In this document: in pieces, positions 1 through 14,212 of the stretch | Position numbering within the stretch: the stretch's first letter is position 1 | Layout: every line of letters begins with the position of its first letter | NCBI GenBank assembly: GCA_025201365.1 | Contig: JAIXMF010000021.1 | Location: forward strand, 124,001 to 188,000 | Source: Syncephalis plumigaleata | Taxonomy: Eukaryota > Zoopagomycota > Zoopagomycetes > Zoopagales > Piptocephalidaceae | Length of the DNA stretch: 64,000 nucleotides | Direction: 5' to 3' | Translations under genes and position numbers: made by a program | Notes under the pieces: model-generated | Database searches by the model: none | What the model saw: only the letters and a program-made list of their open reading frames with translations | Told to the model about the DNA's origin: nothing

Positions 1-1147
1 CAATCAAATCAAGTACGTGTAGCAGTCTATAGACAGCATAGCATACTACTAAACTAATCTACGCGTGGATACACCCGATAGACTCACCAATGTATCGATT
101 GTACGCCTTAAAAAAGGTGGCAAACGCTTTGAGGTTGCTTGCTATAAAAACAAAGTAATGGAATGGCGGAACAATGTGTAAGTTGACGTAGTCATTACTG
201 CGATAGTTCACCACTCGTATCGTACTATGACAGTATACTAATATTAACGATGGAATACTTAATATTTGCTTTGTTAACAACATAGTGAAACGGATTTGGA
301 CGAAGTATTACAGATTCACTCGGTGTTCGTCAATGTCTCCAAGGGTCAGGTGGCCAGTAAGGCAGATTTGACGAAATGTTTCAAGAAAGATAATGATGAC
401 GAGATTATTCGCGAGGTAAGTGTCATCATGAATGTCAACGTGTATTTGCACTAGTAGCCTCCTGACCATCCCTCCATGTAGATATTAGCCAAAGGGGAGA
501 TGCAAGTGAGTGATCGAGAACGCTCGCATCAACTGGAGAATCTACACCGTGACATCATCACGACGGTGGCCGAGAAATGCGTCAACCCCGAGACTAAACG
601 ACCCTACACCGTAACAATGATTGAAAGTGCCGTTGAACAGCTGCATCTCTCGGTTAATCCAAATCGAAGTGCTAAACAGCAGGTAAGTTAACACACATAT
701 AGCACAGCATAGTATAGCATTGTATTATAGTAGTTGTCATGTCTAATTGATACATATCCTTTGTAATAATTAGGCACTTGATGTGATTCGACAACTACAA
801 GAGAAACAAATTATTCCTATTGCACGAGCACAAATGCGTATTCGTATTACAATGCCTGCCAAGGAGGCGAAGAAATCCAAAGAGAAGTTGACACCGCTTA
901 TCGGTTCGATTGAAGATGAAGATTGGTCGGATGATTATGAATTGGTAATTATTGCAAATATTTGCTACTATTGATTTATTGTATACTAATTGTTTGTTAT
1001 TATTACAATGTAATCAAGGTTTGTCTCATTGATCCCGGTCAGTATAGAACCATTACAGATTTAATTCAAGCAGAGAGTCGTGGTCGTGGTCGAATAGATC
1101 TACTCAGTTTAAGTGAAATGGCCGAAGGCGATGAAAAGTTCGACTAG
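1..1147 (+). CDS. SDO1: SBDS/Sdo1 ribosome maturation factor (5' end outside window)
   Basis: Releases eIF6/Tif6 from late 60S ribosomal subunits together with the GTPase EFL1. Six exons can be read: 1-12 (partial), 82-177, 286-415, 482-682, 774-944 and 1019-1147, separated by GT-AG introns of 66-108 nt. The N-terminal domain is recognisable from [18 protein letters not shown], followed by the [11 protein letters not shown] segment, the helical middle domain ([12 protein letters not shown], with [13 protein letters not shown]) and the C-terminal domain ([20 protein letters not shown]). Reading starts at the NQIK segment, so only about ten residues are missing. The frame is unbroken and ends with TAG, with an AATAAA-like signal near 1188. 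Identification is by family sequence memory and is very secure. Confidence 0.96.
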
Positions 1148-1965
1148 AATTGATATAATATATATCTAGTTCTATTGATAATCATTCAATAAAACTACGA
1201 GTGAGAAAAGATGACACAATACATTATAAATCAAGCGTTACATTTATCCTATGAATAATAGCTCTAGTAATCCACTAATAGTATTCATTTATTGACATAT
1301 GATTGTCCTCTAATGTTAGTGTCTCCTTTGGCTTTTTATTTATCTCTAAAAGAAGTCAAGTTGCTCCACCACCATTCAACAATGACAAAGGAATAGGAAG
1401 GAAGAAAGCAAGCAAGCAAGAAAAAGGGGAAAGGAGATGCGAGGGACTATAATTAATTCAATGTTTGCTTGTCACTTCCTCTTCTTCTTATCCCTTAAAG
1501 CTGGGCATGCTCCGGCAGTCATTGGCCATTATAATGAAGTAGATGTGTACATGCATATCTGCTTGTCTGTATATGATAATCGTTTATGGTTTAAAGGTAG
1601 ACGATAATGCTTACTTCTTCCCTCCCCCTTTGAATGACTAGATGCATGCAAGTAATGTTACGCACTGACACATCAACAATTGTCCCTTGGTAGGGATTAA
1701 TAGTATATATCAGGCGTATCCCTTACGTAGCCAATGATTACAAAATAGCTTAATTGAATTACTACTATTACTACTACAAAAGAAAGTGTAAGTATTGCTT
1801 GCTAATTTCGTGTTGTCCGTTTTTATTGATCTCTACTAGCGAATCTATTCACATTCATCCTCTCCTTCTATCTATAGTACTTGTTTACGTACATTATTGG
1901 TTAATTACTTATTGTATCAATAGAGTACAGGATAATACACATACACATACATACACACATACAAC
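1148..1965. other. intergenic, no gene seen
   Basis: Holds the SBDS 3' end signal (AATAAA near 1188), purine-rich stretches around 1385-1435 and AT-rich sequence. No convincing coding region on either strand. Confidence 0.5.
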
Positions 1966-2247
1966 ATGCCTTGCTATCGACCACGTATTACACGTCATTA
2001 TTCTCATGAACGATTACTGTCTCGATCATTGCTACACGGTCGTGATAGTCAAATGATAATTGCAGTCACTACCAATAATCGTAATGTACTTTATGATTCC
2101 TATATGATATCATCATCATCATCGACTAAAAAAGCTAGTTTGAAATATCGTTCATCATCGACATCGCTAACTTGCCAACTTAAACGTAAACCATTAAGCG
2201 ATATCACACATTTGTTTGTTAATACGTCATCGATCTACCAGCGATGA
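1966..2247 (+). CDS. small unknown protein (93 aa), doubtful
   Basis: A single-exon reading frame from ATG to TGA that matches no family I know. It is basic and Ser-rich, with a run of serines around residues 50-54. Its codon choice (CGT/CGA arginine, mixed third positions) resembles the confirmed genes rather than the AT-only spacer. An AATAAA lies about 140 nt downstream near 2386. The longer overlapping frame beginning at 1754 has repetitive Tyr/Ile content and is probably a shadow. It could equally be chance, since no conserved domain or intron supports it. Confidence 0.35.
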   Translation: MPCYRPRITRHYSHERLLSRSLLHGRDSQMIIAVTTNNRNVLYDSYMISSSSSTKKASLKYRSSSTSLTCQLKRKPLSDITHLFVNTSSIYQR

Positions 2248-2653
2248 TGATTATATACGCTAGTAATCCAGTATTATAATTGGTATATATATATATAAGT
2301 TTGGAGTTCTATTTACGGTTTAATGGAACTAAATTAACTGATATATATATAATCATTTGCTATTAAATGCACTTCTTTCGTACAAACAATAAATGTGTGT
2401 GTGTATGTGTTATTGTTCATAGCATGTTTTGTCATTCTGAATGTGTGAGCTCAATGATAATATGATCAATTATTAGTGGATTAGTGTAGAAAGTAAGCAT
2501 TATTGTTGAATTACAATCGTGTTCATCTATTAGACGATAATAATGGCAAGTGAAATCACTAGAATCTATAGTACGTATGGGTTATTAGCGTAACACATCA
2601 TTATGAACAATTGACTCACTCATATGTGTATGTAACCTGCCTGCTTGCCTGCA
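2248..2653. other. intergenic between convergent genes
   Basis: Contains TA-rich runs (2283-2300), a polyadenylation-like AATAAA near 2386, a short GT run near 2397-2408 and the 3' flank of the reverse-strand LETM1 gene. No gene seen. Confidence 0.5.
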
Positions 2654-4750
<2,097 letters not shown>

Positions 4751-5131
4751 ACAACTGGTGCCTTTGCCTAGTGGTGATAGGTGGTCCAGTCAATTAGCAT
4801 ACGCACGTCGCCGTAGCAATTGCTTGGTTGCTAGTATCTAATCAGCGAGAAAATAAAGAAACTTGATCGCAACGAGGCAAGAAATAACAATAATGGATTG
4901 GGTGACAATGAACTGGTGGAGAAAGCCGGTATTTATATGGCAACACACATTAGCACATCATCATCATTTGTTTGCATTTCGATGACATTGACAACAAATA
5001 AATATAATGTGAATCATGGTGATATGACGGAATGGGTTTCGTTATACATCCTTGTTACTGTTACATACTGCGTCATTGCTATTACTATTGCTGATTATTA
5101 TAAATATTCCTACTCTCCTGTACTAGTAATT
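4751..5131. other. divergent promoter region
   Basis: Lies between the reverse LETM1 start and the forward F-box start. An open frame runs from 4898 into the F-box exon, but its first 78 codons are hydrophobic and unlike the family, so the ATG at 5132 is preferred. Confidence 0.4.
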
Positions 5132-7309
5132 ATGACCACTATACCGACAACCTCGTCAGCCAAGGCTGGTGTGTCTATGCAGCCGGCGACACCGGGTATC
5201 CTCGCTCCCTTGTATGCTAGAGCGTCAGATGAGGTTTTGTTACATATATTTAAATTTGCTAGTCAGAATGCTGGTACACTACTTGCTCTCGATCGTACTT
5301 GTCGTCGTTTCCACCGGTAAGTGATAAATGGAATACGGATACGTATATATATATATAGCATGTTAACATAGACAAACACACTTGCTCGTTGTATAGAATA
5401 TGTTCAGAGCAAAAGCTATGGTTCTACGCATATCAGACTCGCTTCCCGGAATGGAAGAACGGCTTGTGGTATGGTGCTTTGCCAAAGTTCTCTTGGCGGG
5501 AGCATTTACGACAGGAATTGGCTATACGCGGCAGATGGAAGGAGTTTGGACGGCGGGTTCACGCTCAAATCGAAGAGCAGAAAAAGGCTCGACAAGAACG
5601 ACTGTCGAGGATATTAGCTAATCGTGTTCAAACGAGTCACAACACCACGGTGGATGATGCCATGTCCATATCGTCGAATGAACCTATGACGGCTGAGCCA
5701 TTGGAGGTTAATGAGGTGGCTGCGACTATAGCACCAGAATACGACGTGCAACTAGAGGAGGAAGTGAGCGAGGACGAAGAGGAGTTGGACGATAGTGATG
5801 AAGAAATTGTACTGGGTAATCTGCATCTAGACGAGAGTACGCATATAAGCAACGATCCAGTTCGACAATATCTCTGCTATGTCGCGGATAAACCGGAGAG
5901 GGACCATGGATTCCAGCCTAGATTGACCGATTTCCTAGTATTTGACTATGAAAGCGAGAAGAACGGTATTGTTGCCTGTGGTGGATATACACAATCAGAA
6001 TCAGACTACGAGGTACTCGTGTGGTCATTTCCAAACTGGCAACTAGTAGCGCGTATTCCATTTCTACAGAAACACGAACGAACCAACTCGATTCAAGTAG
6101 CAAGTGAACCAAGAGTACGAGAGGAACTACTTGAATTGAGCTGGACTGCTCGTGTTCTAGTAACTGCCATGAGACCGGAAAATACAAATGACGATGACAA
6201 TGACAACGGCAACGGCAACGACAATGACAATGATCATGCATGGGGACACATCTGCCTATATGATTTGTCCGAAACGCCAATGCGCCAATAGATCAGTTTA
6301 AGATTAGTAGCTCGAACTTCTCGCCATGGGTTGTATGCGCCCTGCCAACCTCGCTTGAACGCTCCCAGGGTAAAGAGCCTATCCGATGGCAGGAATCGCT
6401 TCAGGTGATTATGGTCGGTATCGATATAGAGAATGCGGGACAACAAGCGTATATCCTCTACTACGATTATCAGAAACCGCCGAATGATCGCTTAAGGAAG
6501 ATGACACTTGGCGATGAAGGAGCGTGCTACATTCACTTTGATCCACACTATCCATCCTACGTGGTCACCACCCATTTCATGGGTATAATCTGCCTGTGGT
6601 CGGCGCATGACGGTACGCCATTGGCACGAATATGCTTGCCGCCAAACTATTGTCCCGACGTAATCCGGTTGACTGGTGCCATGTACGATTCAGCCTATAG
6701 CGGGATTCTATCACGTCTTGTCGTAACGACTGTCCCGTATTTCTTCCACGAGAACAAATCTAAGCATATTCTAATTTACAATCTATCGCACAATCCGTCA
6801 AGTCATGGCTTCGTTACAGAGGTGCCATCAATATCGGGTGGCAACTCGTCTACGGATACCGTCGATTCATCCGATAAACAACGCCCCATTCTCGTTGCCA
6901 ACACGCATAAACTACAAGTGTGCTCGGCAGACACTAGCCTGCCTATCGACGAATATCATTCTTATTACGCGTATGGACGCGAGCTACAAACGAATTACTT
7001 GACAACGGAACAACTACAGCCAATCCATCGTATTCAAGGCAAGCTAATCAGAGTCTTGGAGACGAATATCGATCGAGCGACACAGATCCAACCACGAGGC
7101 TCGTTGCTGTTCATCGAGGATGCTAAAGGTAACACGTACGGTTGGACCTGGAGGATAACGAGATCCTGTTTAAGATACCATTTGGCGGATCAAGTAGAAA
7201 CAGCAATAATATGATGTTGGTAGCAGATGACATCATTCTCCTTAACAATTATAGTCTTTCCCGACTAGCAGTCGATCGTTGTTCCACGGTAGAAACCCTG
7301 GAGATATAA
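5132..7309 (+). CDS. F-box protein with propeller-like C-terminal region (copy 1)
   Basis: F-box proteins bind Skp1 and recruit substrates to SCF ubiquitin ligases. Exon 1 (5132-5316) codes an F-box-like segment, SDEVLLHIFKFASQ followed by LDRTCRRFH; a phase-2 intron (5317-5396) leads to exon 2, which begins ICSEQKLWFYAYQTRF. A Glu/Asp-rich acidic linker (about 5750-5810) and an Asp/Asn repeat (about 6188-6235) interrupt it. The rest shows WD-like strands such as VLVWSFPNWQLVARIPF and IICLWSAHDGTPLARI, suggesting a beta-propeller. Two one-base frame breaks near 6288 and 7141 both fit a lost homopolymer base; the last frame continues to TAA at 7307 and matches the end of copy 2 (DDIILLNN against NDIILVNG). 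A related gene lies at 10156-12123 and a third at 48492-50024. Confidence 0.75.
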
Positions 7310-7777
7310 TGTAAATAAAGATAAGCAAAGAATAATTATGGTAAACTATGCTTTTAATTGAGAGAACAATACAACTCGATTCCACTTGCTGTCAAATGGT
7401 ACTGCATCGATATAATGGCGAACTATCGTCATACCAGTTTATGAATGACTCCTCGTTTCGTTTTGACTTTTTTACCGCGACATTGTAATAGTCATAGAAG
7501 ATACAATGTATGTATATTGTCTGAGATACTCCCTTCCTTTAGTGCAAACGTCGATAGAAAGTCTTATAATCCGGCTATTCCATTTCTAGTAATAATGATC
7601 AGCATGTACGAAAACCTCATGGTCTTGAAATGGCATTACCAAATATATCGCTCATTTAATTGACAGTATGATGGCGGATATTGATTATAAGAACTCACGA
7701 TTGTTAGTACTGCATACCAGTAAACCGCTATCCCTCTCTTACCTCCTTTCTCTGATTTCCTAGCATTGAATTACGAT
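7310..7777. other. intergenic
   Basis: Holds a polyadenylation-like AATAAA near 7314 for the F-box gene and the 5' flank of the subtilase. No supported gene; the open stretch at 7445-7663 has no recognisable content. Confidence 0.45.
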
Positions 7778-9971
7778 ATGCACTCGTATTACTCCATTAG
7801 CACTTTCAACTTATTACTTCTACCTATACTGCTGGTCTTTATAGGTCAACATGAATTTATCCGTGCGGACACAACAACGCCACAAAGTAAACTCTTTCCA
7901 GGCGGAAAGGAACCAATGAACGATTTATTTAATGCTAAAGAAAGGGGAATAACACGAATCACTACTGTCGCGCAGCATGCAATATCGCAAAAACTAACGA
8001 TCTGGTCACCAAAAGACATTATGGTTAAGCAGTTAAACGGCAAACCATACATAGTGCATCCAACAACTAAGAAGCTATATCCACCATTATCACCAGATCT
8101 TGCCACCGGTGTATCAGCCGTAAAGGCACTTGGTATGACTGGAAAGGGCGTCAAAATTGGCATCATCGATAGTGGCATTGATTACACTCATCCTGCGCTC
8201 GGTGGTGGCATTGGAGCTGGCTATAAAGTTGAATTTGGCCATGATTTTGTCGGCGATAAGTATGCCGAGACGGGTAAAGCTGTAGAAAGCAATGATCCCA
8301 GGGATTGTCAAGGACATGGCACGCTTGTGGCGGGTGTCATCGGTGCTGTCACCGCTAACTTCGTTGGTGTGGCTCCTGAGGCTACGCTAGGCGCTTATCG
8401 TGTAATGGGTTGCTCAACAAAGGGAGATATAACTGGGCCTGTAAAGAAAGCACTTGAACGTGCAGATGCAAATGGAATGCACATCATCAACATAAGTATA
8501 GGCATATTATATGGCAACGAAGTATACTATGCCAGGTTGTTAGAGGAATACCATCGAAAGAACATTATCATTATCGTGTCATCGGGCAACATAGTCGAGG
8601 GCATGAATTTAGCATGGTCATCTAGACTATTTGGCAACTCACCACATACGGTATCCGTTGGTTCTCTCGACTTGCGTTATGACGAGCAGCGCTACTTCAC
8701 CATTGCTGGAAAGGAAACTATTCCAGTTCCATATAAAAGTGCATGTACCACAAACTCATTATTGATCAACAATCTCAACTTATTCACGATTACTCCCGAA
8801 ATGATATCATGCAGCTTACCATTTAATGTAAGAGGCAAGGCAGTATTGGTTGCATCCAACAGATGTAATATCAATGTTCTGCTTGCTAATGCAAAAAAGG
8901 TCGGTGCCGGTGGCGTTATCATACGTCAACCTGCAAACCTACTGGATAATTGTCCACTTCCAGTATCGGCCTTAGCGAGGCTTCATTCAAAACAATGGTC
9001 AATCTAATGGAAAAACAACCTAATCCGACACTTCAGTTCTCTAGCGATACCATGCTTGCACCTGACACGCGTCCAATTCTCAATGATATACGAACATTCT
9101 GGGGACCTAGTGTTGAACTTGGACTGAATCCAAATGTTATTGCTCCTGGTAAGATAATGTTCACCACTACGCTAAGGATAAAGGATACAAGGTTGCAGAC
9201 GGTACTTCATTTGCATCGCCCTATGTAGCAGGATCTGCCGCTTTATTCCTTCAGTATCATGCCAAATCGAATGTAATACCACGATTTCCACCCTCCATAT
9301 TTCAAGCGTTAATTCAGAGCACAGCTCTTCCCTACATGATACCAGGCACCTCATTGGCGGGTCCAGTACCACAACAAGGTGCAGGTGTCATCCGTATCGA
9401 TCGACTCTTACGTACGAATGACATTTCAGTGAAGGAACTATTCATTGGACTTGGCGATATGCCCACAGTGAATGAGCAGGCATACAGTAAATCGGCCACA
9501 ATTACTCTTCTCAATCAAGGCAAGAGGGGGAAGCTACTCTCTATTAAACATTTGCCCGCCATGTCAATGCGATCATTTGACGATTCAGGCGCTGATCTTC
9601 CCTCGATTGAGCTGTTGGACGCGTATGCCGAAGTTGGCTTCGCTCAATCATCGAATGTCAATTCGCGTAATACTCCTCGAAATCAAGCAACGACATTTAC
9701 ACCATCCATGCAAGTGCCATTAGCATCAAAATCATCGCTCGCCATTGATATCAAGTTTACTATTCCACCAGAGATCACTTACAAAAAACGTTGGGTATAC
9801 TCGGGCTACATTGTTATCGATATGGCTCATGTCGAGGGACAGGCGCCTTCCGATAGTGCCATTTACATACCATATCTAGGTCTGAATGGCAATATAAAGA
9901 GCTTTCAGTATACGATAAAAAGCAAATCATTATCGCTGTTGTCTAAACTGCGGTCCTACTTGTTGCTATAG
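7778..9971 (+). CDS. secreted subtilisin-like serine protease (S8 family)
   Basis: A subtilase, apparently secreted: the start at 7778 gives a hydrophobic leader (FNLLLLPILLVFIG) ending around HEFIRAD. A propeptide-like region precedes the catalytic core. The catalytic Asp lies in IGIIDSGIDYTHPALGG, the His in CQGHGTLVAGVIGA, the oxyanion Asn in SSGNIVEG and the catalytic Ser in DGTSFASPYVAG. A protease-associated-like insert lies between Asn and Ser and a beta-rich, Fn3-like C-terminal region follows, as in the large fungal minor extracellular protease type. Single exon. Two one-base frame changes near 8967 and 9170 each fit loss of one base from a short run (GGG and CC), so the gene may be whole. 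It sits between two F-box paralogues on the same strand. Confidence 0.88.
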
Positions 9972-10155
9972 ATGCAATTTGTTCGTAATAGCAATTCTAC
10001 TCGATAATTTGGATGTTACATTTAATAAAGGCGACGGCTATTTACCCGTTAAATCAGCTGTTTGAGAATACTCCGTGACATGATACAAAGCATCAACAAA
10101 ACTGACAATGCATTAGCAAGTGCAACACTTTCTTGTTTTTCTCTCTCATATTATC

Positions 10156-12123
10156 ATGACATATTCCACCGTTGAACCCATACACGCTACAACTAGTGGC
10201 TTGCTACAAAGCGTAGACGAAGCTATATTGACAACTATTGCTTGTTATGTAAGCGAGAATATCAGCTATCTTGTTAGATTGAGTTGCACGTGTCGTCGTT
10301 TTCACGAGTAAGTTTTCCAATTAACATAGTAACGATAATATGAACATCCATTAATATCATGAAAGGATTTGCAAAAAACGAAAAGATCTGGTACTGCGCG
10401 TATCGTTTTCATTTTAAGCGATGGAGTAACGGATTTTCCTTTCAATCATTGCCAAGTCATCAATGGCATCGGATGCTCGTTCAAGCTATTTTAGCGAGAA
10501 GACAATGGAGTCATTATGGCAAGCGTCACACGTCAAAGCAACTGCTGACGAATGCTAGCTTGTTAAAACCACTGCCTGATCATCAAGTAATGGAGGGTGT
10601 TAAACCATCACCTGAACATATAGCGAACGATATTGCTTCATCAGCCACGGAAGACGAGACAGACATGACAAATGCATTTCAATGGTTACTTCGATACGGT
10701 GACGATACTCGGCGAGCAAGATCGAGCTATTACGTTTTCGATCATATTACAGCGACAACCGGTGTGTTTGCCGTGTCCACCTTGTTGGCATCAGCGAGAA
10801 ACTGCGACATTATTCTGTGGACATTTCCTGACTGGAAAGTTACCGGTCGATTTACTATTCCTCAGGTTGATTTCCCCGATCAAGAGACACTGGCCGATAT
10901 AAGTTGGAAGCAGCGTCTGCTCGTTACACGACTGCATAGAACGAGGAATGAACAACAGCACTGTTTTGCGTATCGTATTTATAATATTACCAATATGGGA
11001 TTACGATTGATTACTACGCTGACAGTACCACTAGAGCATTTCGAGCATCATTTAGCGATATTTACATGCTCAAATGAAATCATTCTAAGGATAGTCGACA
11101 ACAAGATACGCTACAGCTTAAAATGGTTGGTATCGATAAAGATACGCAATTTCCTTGGCTTATTAGTTACGAGTGTGGATAATCAGATGATGTGCATGCT
11201 ACTACAACAACAACAACAACGGCAACGCTACTACTAGTAGAACAAGAGACTAAACGGATATTCTCGGATTATCGTTGCACTGAATGAATTATTACGGTGG
11301 ATAAGGACAGTGTCGTTTACGTATGGTCAACTCATCATGGTGGACTCATCGCTAAAACAATGATGACACCCGGTTTATCCGTGCAATCTATAGTATTCAC
11401 GCCTACTCTCAATGATGAATCGTATACTAGTGCGTTGTCACGTCTATTCATCGGTGTCTACTCTATATCCGGCTATTCATTGATTGACGAAGCGTGTATC
11501 TACAACTTTAGTGCCAATACACCAAATAATAGCAACAATAATGAGTTTAGCACTAGTGTATCGGTAGTTGCTACTAGTCAGTCACAAGCATCTAAACGAA
11601 ACAGTATCATTGGAAGTTTTTGGAGAAAGACTGTCGCCAAGCAGTTTGGCAAGAAGAGTAATGTGCATTAACCAATACAGATGATACTACGAGTAAACAC
11701 GACACAGTTTCCGTGGTCAATTCCTATCATGTCGATACATGTGAGATAGATTGGGAGTTCAATTACTATCCTGGTATGCGTAATGCGTACAAACACTATG
11801 TGTATCAATCGGATATGTTCAAGACCATCCTAATGACGCAGGAGAATCAAGCACTACGTCTTGATATGATAGATACGCTAGAATTCGCCATATCCTCGCG
11901 TAGTACACCAGTCATCGTGGGATCATTACTGTTTAAAGTGGACGACCATCACGCACTAGCAATTACTGATTTGGACAACCACGAGATTATTTGCTATATA
12001 CCGTGTGAAGAATCCGCCTATACCCCATTGCCTGCTGGCAATGATATCATCCTCGTCAACGGTAATGGTATTAGACGAGTAGCAATAGATGGCTGCAATA
12101 CATTGGAATCCGTGTTATTATAA
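10156..12123 (+). CDS. F-box protein with propeller-like C-terminal region (copy 2)
   Basis: Paralogue of the gene at 5132. Exon 1 (10156-10307) ends in LSCTCRRFHE and the intron (10308-10365) has the same position and phase as in copy 1, right after the CRRFH motif. Exon 2 starts ICKNEKIWYCAYRF, with one extra A in an A run near 10376. WD-like strands are visible (IILWTFPDWKVTGRF; VVYVWSTHHGGLIAK) and the C-terminus matches copy 1. Further frame changes lie between about 11090 and 11300 and near 11670, so it may be decayed, error-ridden, or both. The start at 10156 is chosen because the sequence before it has no other ATG in frame. Confidence 0.65.
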
Positions 12124-12608
12124 CTATTATTTACCTATATATATATTGTATTTACTATTAATAAGAAGAATGTTACAAACTATTGTGTTTAGCGTGTAGA
12201 AATGTCAAATAGGCTACTTGTCGTTGACATAGTTGTATGGTTGTTCTCCAAAAGAAAAAGAGCACAACTTACAATGTGCGGATGCATCCGATTTATTCCG
12301 AATATGCTGACGTGGTCGGCATCTCCCTATGTCTACTACCGGTGTGTGAATGTATACGCGCATCATCATCATCATCATCATCGTTGTGACATATGCGCAT
12401 GTATGTTACTGCTCTTCTCCTTACTGTTCGTTCCTTCTTTATTCACCTAGTCGTTGTGCCTTGTCACTTGAGTTCTCCTTCTTTAACCAAAACAAATTAT
12501 CCTTGCTTGTTCCTTCATTCGTTACTTTATCACTTACTGTCCACTTGGGTTATCCTTACTTTCTTTTCTCTATCGTGCATTCACTTTTGTATCTACCCTA
12601 CACTTAAC
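12124..12608. other. intergenic with pyrimidine-rich leader
   Basis: Includes a CAT triplet run at 12361-12381 and, from about 12410 to the FBPase ATG, a strongly C/T-rich leader. Apparent reading frames here are products of the low complexity. Confidence 0.5.
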
Positions 12609-13922
12609 ATGGCAGACCATACTCGTACCAATTTGATTACGCTGACACGTCACGTACTCAATGACCAGCATCAGCATCGAGAAGCCACCGGTGACTTGAC
12701 CCTACTACTCACGAGTATTCAACTTGGTTGCAAGTACGTGGCCAGTTGTGTACGTAAGGCCGGTCTCATTCAACTGTAAGTGCTATCTCTATTCTCTACT
12801 CAGTATGCTCTTGTATATTAACGTTGATTATCAGTATGGGTCTGGCCAATGCCGTTAACGTACAAGGAGAGGAGGTCAAGAAACTGGATGTGCTTTCCAA
12901 TGACATTTTCATCAATGCCTTGAAAACATGCGGTAAAGTATCGGTGATGGTATCGGAAGAAAACGAGGAGGCCATTATTGTCGAGGAGGGTCTACGTGGC
13001 AAGTACTGCGTTGTATTCGATCCACTCGATGGTAGTAGCAACATTGATGCCGGTGTCAATATTGGTACCATCTTTGGTATTTATCGCATCGTAAGTAGCT
13101 AATAACAAATGACAACATTGATTCAATGAACATGAATGCACTTTTATTTCATGATCATTAACAATAATAATGATGTAGAGAGATGGTTCTCCCGGTACAA
13201 TTGATGATGTACTACGTGCAGGCAATGAAATGGTTGCCGCAGGCTATTGCAACTACGGTAGTATGTGTAATCTAATATTAACTACCGGACATGGCGTAGA
13301 TGGCTACACTTTGGATTCGGTAAGATTGACGATGAATAGCAATAGTTAAAATCAACATGTTAACATTGTTTATTATGTGTTATTTCGTGTAATTATAGAG
13401 TATCGGTGAATTCATTCTAACACATCCTAATGTAAGACTGCAATTTGATCAGTGTTATATATATATTCATTCGTTCATTCATTCATACAATGACTAATCA
13501 ATTCTCATCCACTAGATTCGCATGCCATCACGAGGCAAGATCTATTCGGTTAACGAGGGAAATTCAAAGTATTGGGATGATGCGTGCAAGGAATACTTTA
13601 CGGGATTAAAGAATCCAGCCAGCGGTTCACCCTATTCTGCTCGTTACATCGGATCTATGGTGGCCGATGTGCATCGTACCATCTTATACGGTGGCATCTT
13701 TGCTTATCCAGCGATAGCAAGTCGAAAAAGGGCAAGCTACGCATCCTGTACGAATGTTTCCCTATGGCCATGCTGGTTGAGCAAGCGGGCGGTAAGGCCA
13801 CCACTGGTCGTAAACGTATGCTGGATGTGGTGCCAGAGCATATCCACGATCGTAGCGGTATTTTCTTGGGTAGTGTGGAAGATGTCAATGACCTAGAAAA
13901 GATCTACGCCAAATACTCGTAA
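12609..13922 (+). CDS. FBP1: fructose-1,6-bisphosphatase
   Basis: Catalyses fructose-1,6-bisphosphate to fructose-6-phosphate plus phosphate, the committed step of gluconeogenesis. Five exons; the ATG at 12609 follows a pyrimidine-rich leader. The N-terminus includes [20 protein letters not shown] (AMP-site region). The metal-binding catalytic motif is present as [20 protein letters not shown], followed by [32 protein letters not shown] and YGGIFAYPA. The frame changes by one base near 13711 and resumes with [20 protein letters not shown] and [10 protein letters not shown]; one missing base in a GG run explains it. The gene ends [16 protein letters not shown]. For such an essential enzyme assembly error is far likelier than inactivation. 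Confidence 0.95.
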
Positions 13923-14212
13923 GAATAAAGTGCTGAAATAGCGATATGACAATAAGCGTAAACTTGTCTATTCATCATTCTAGTAATCAATTGTACTCGA
14001 GCTATCATTAGTGATCATTTATGACTGATGGTTATAAAGTAGAAAACAGCAAGTTAACGAGGATGTAGCACATTAGTAGATGTATGGATAATATCACATT
14101 TAAAACACTAGTATTTATTGCTATCACTACATCAAATCACATATCATTCGAGATAGATTGACGGTACACACTTGCAAGTATACAAGAGCAGCCTATGCAT
14201 CTAACTCGATTC

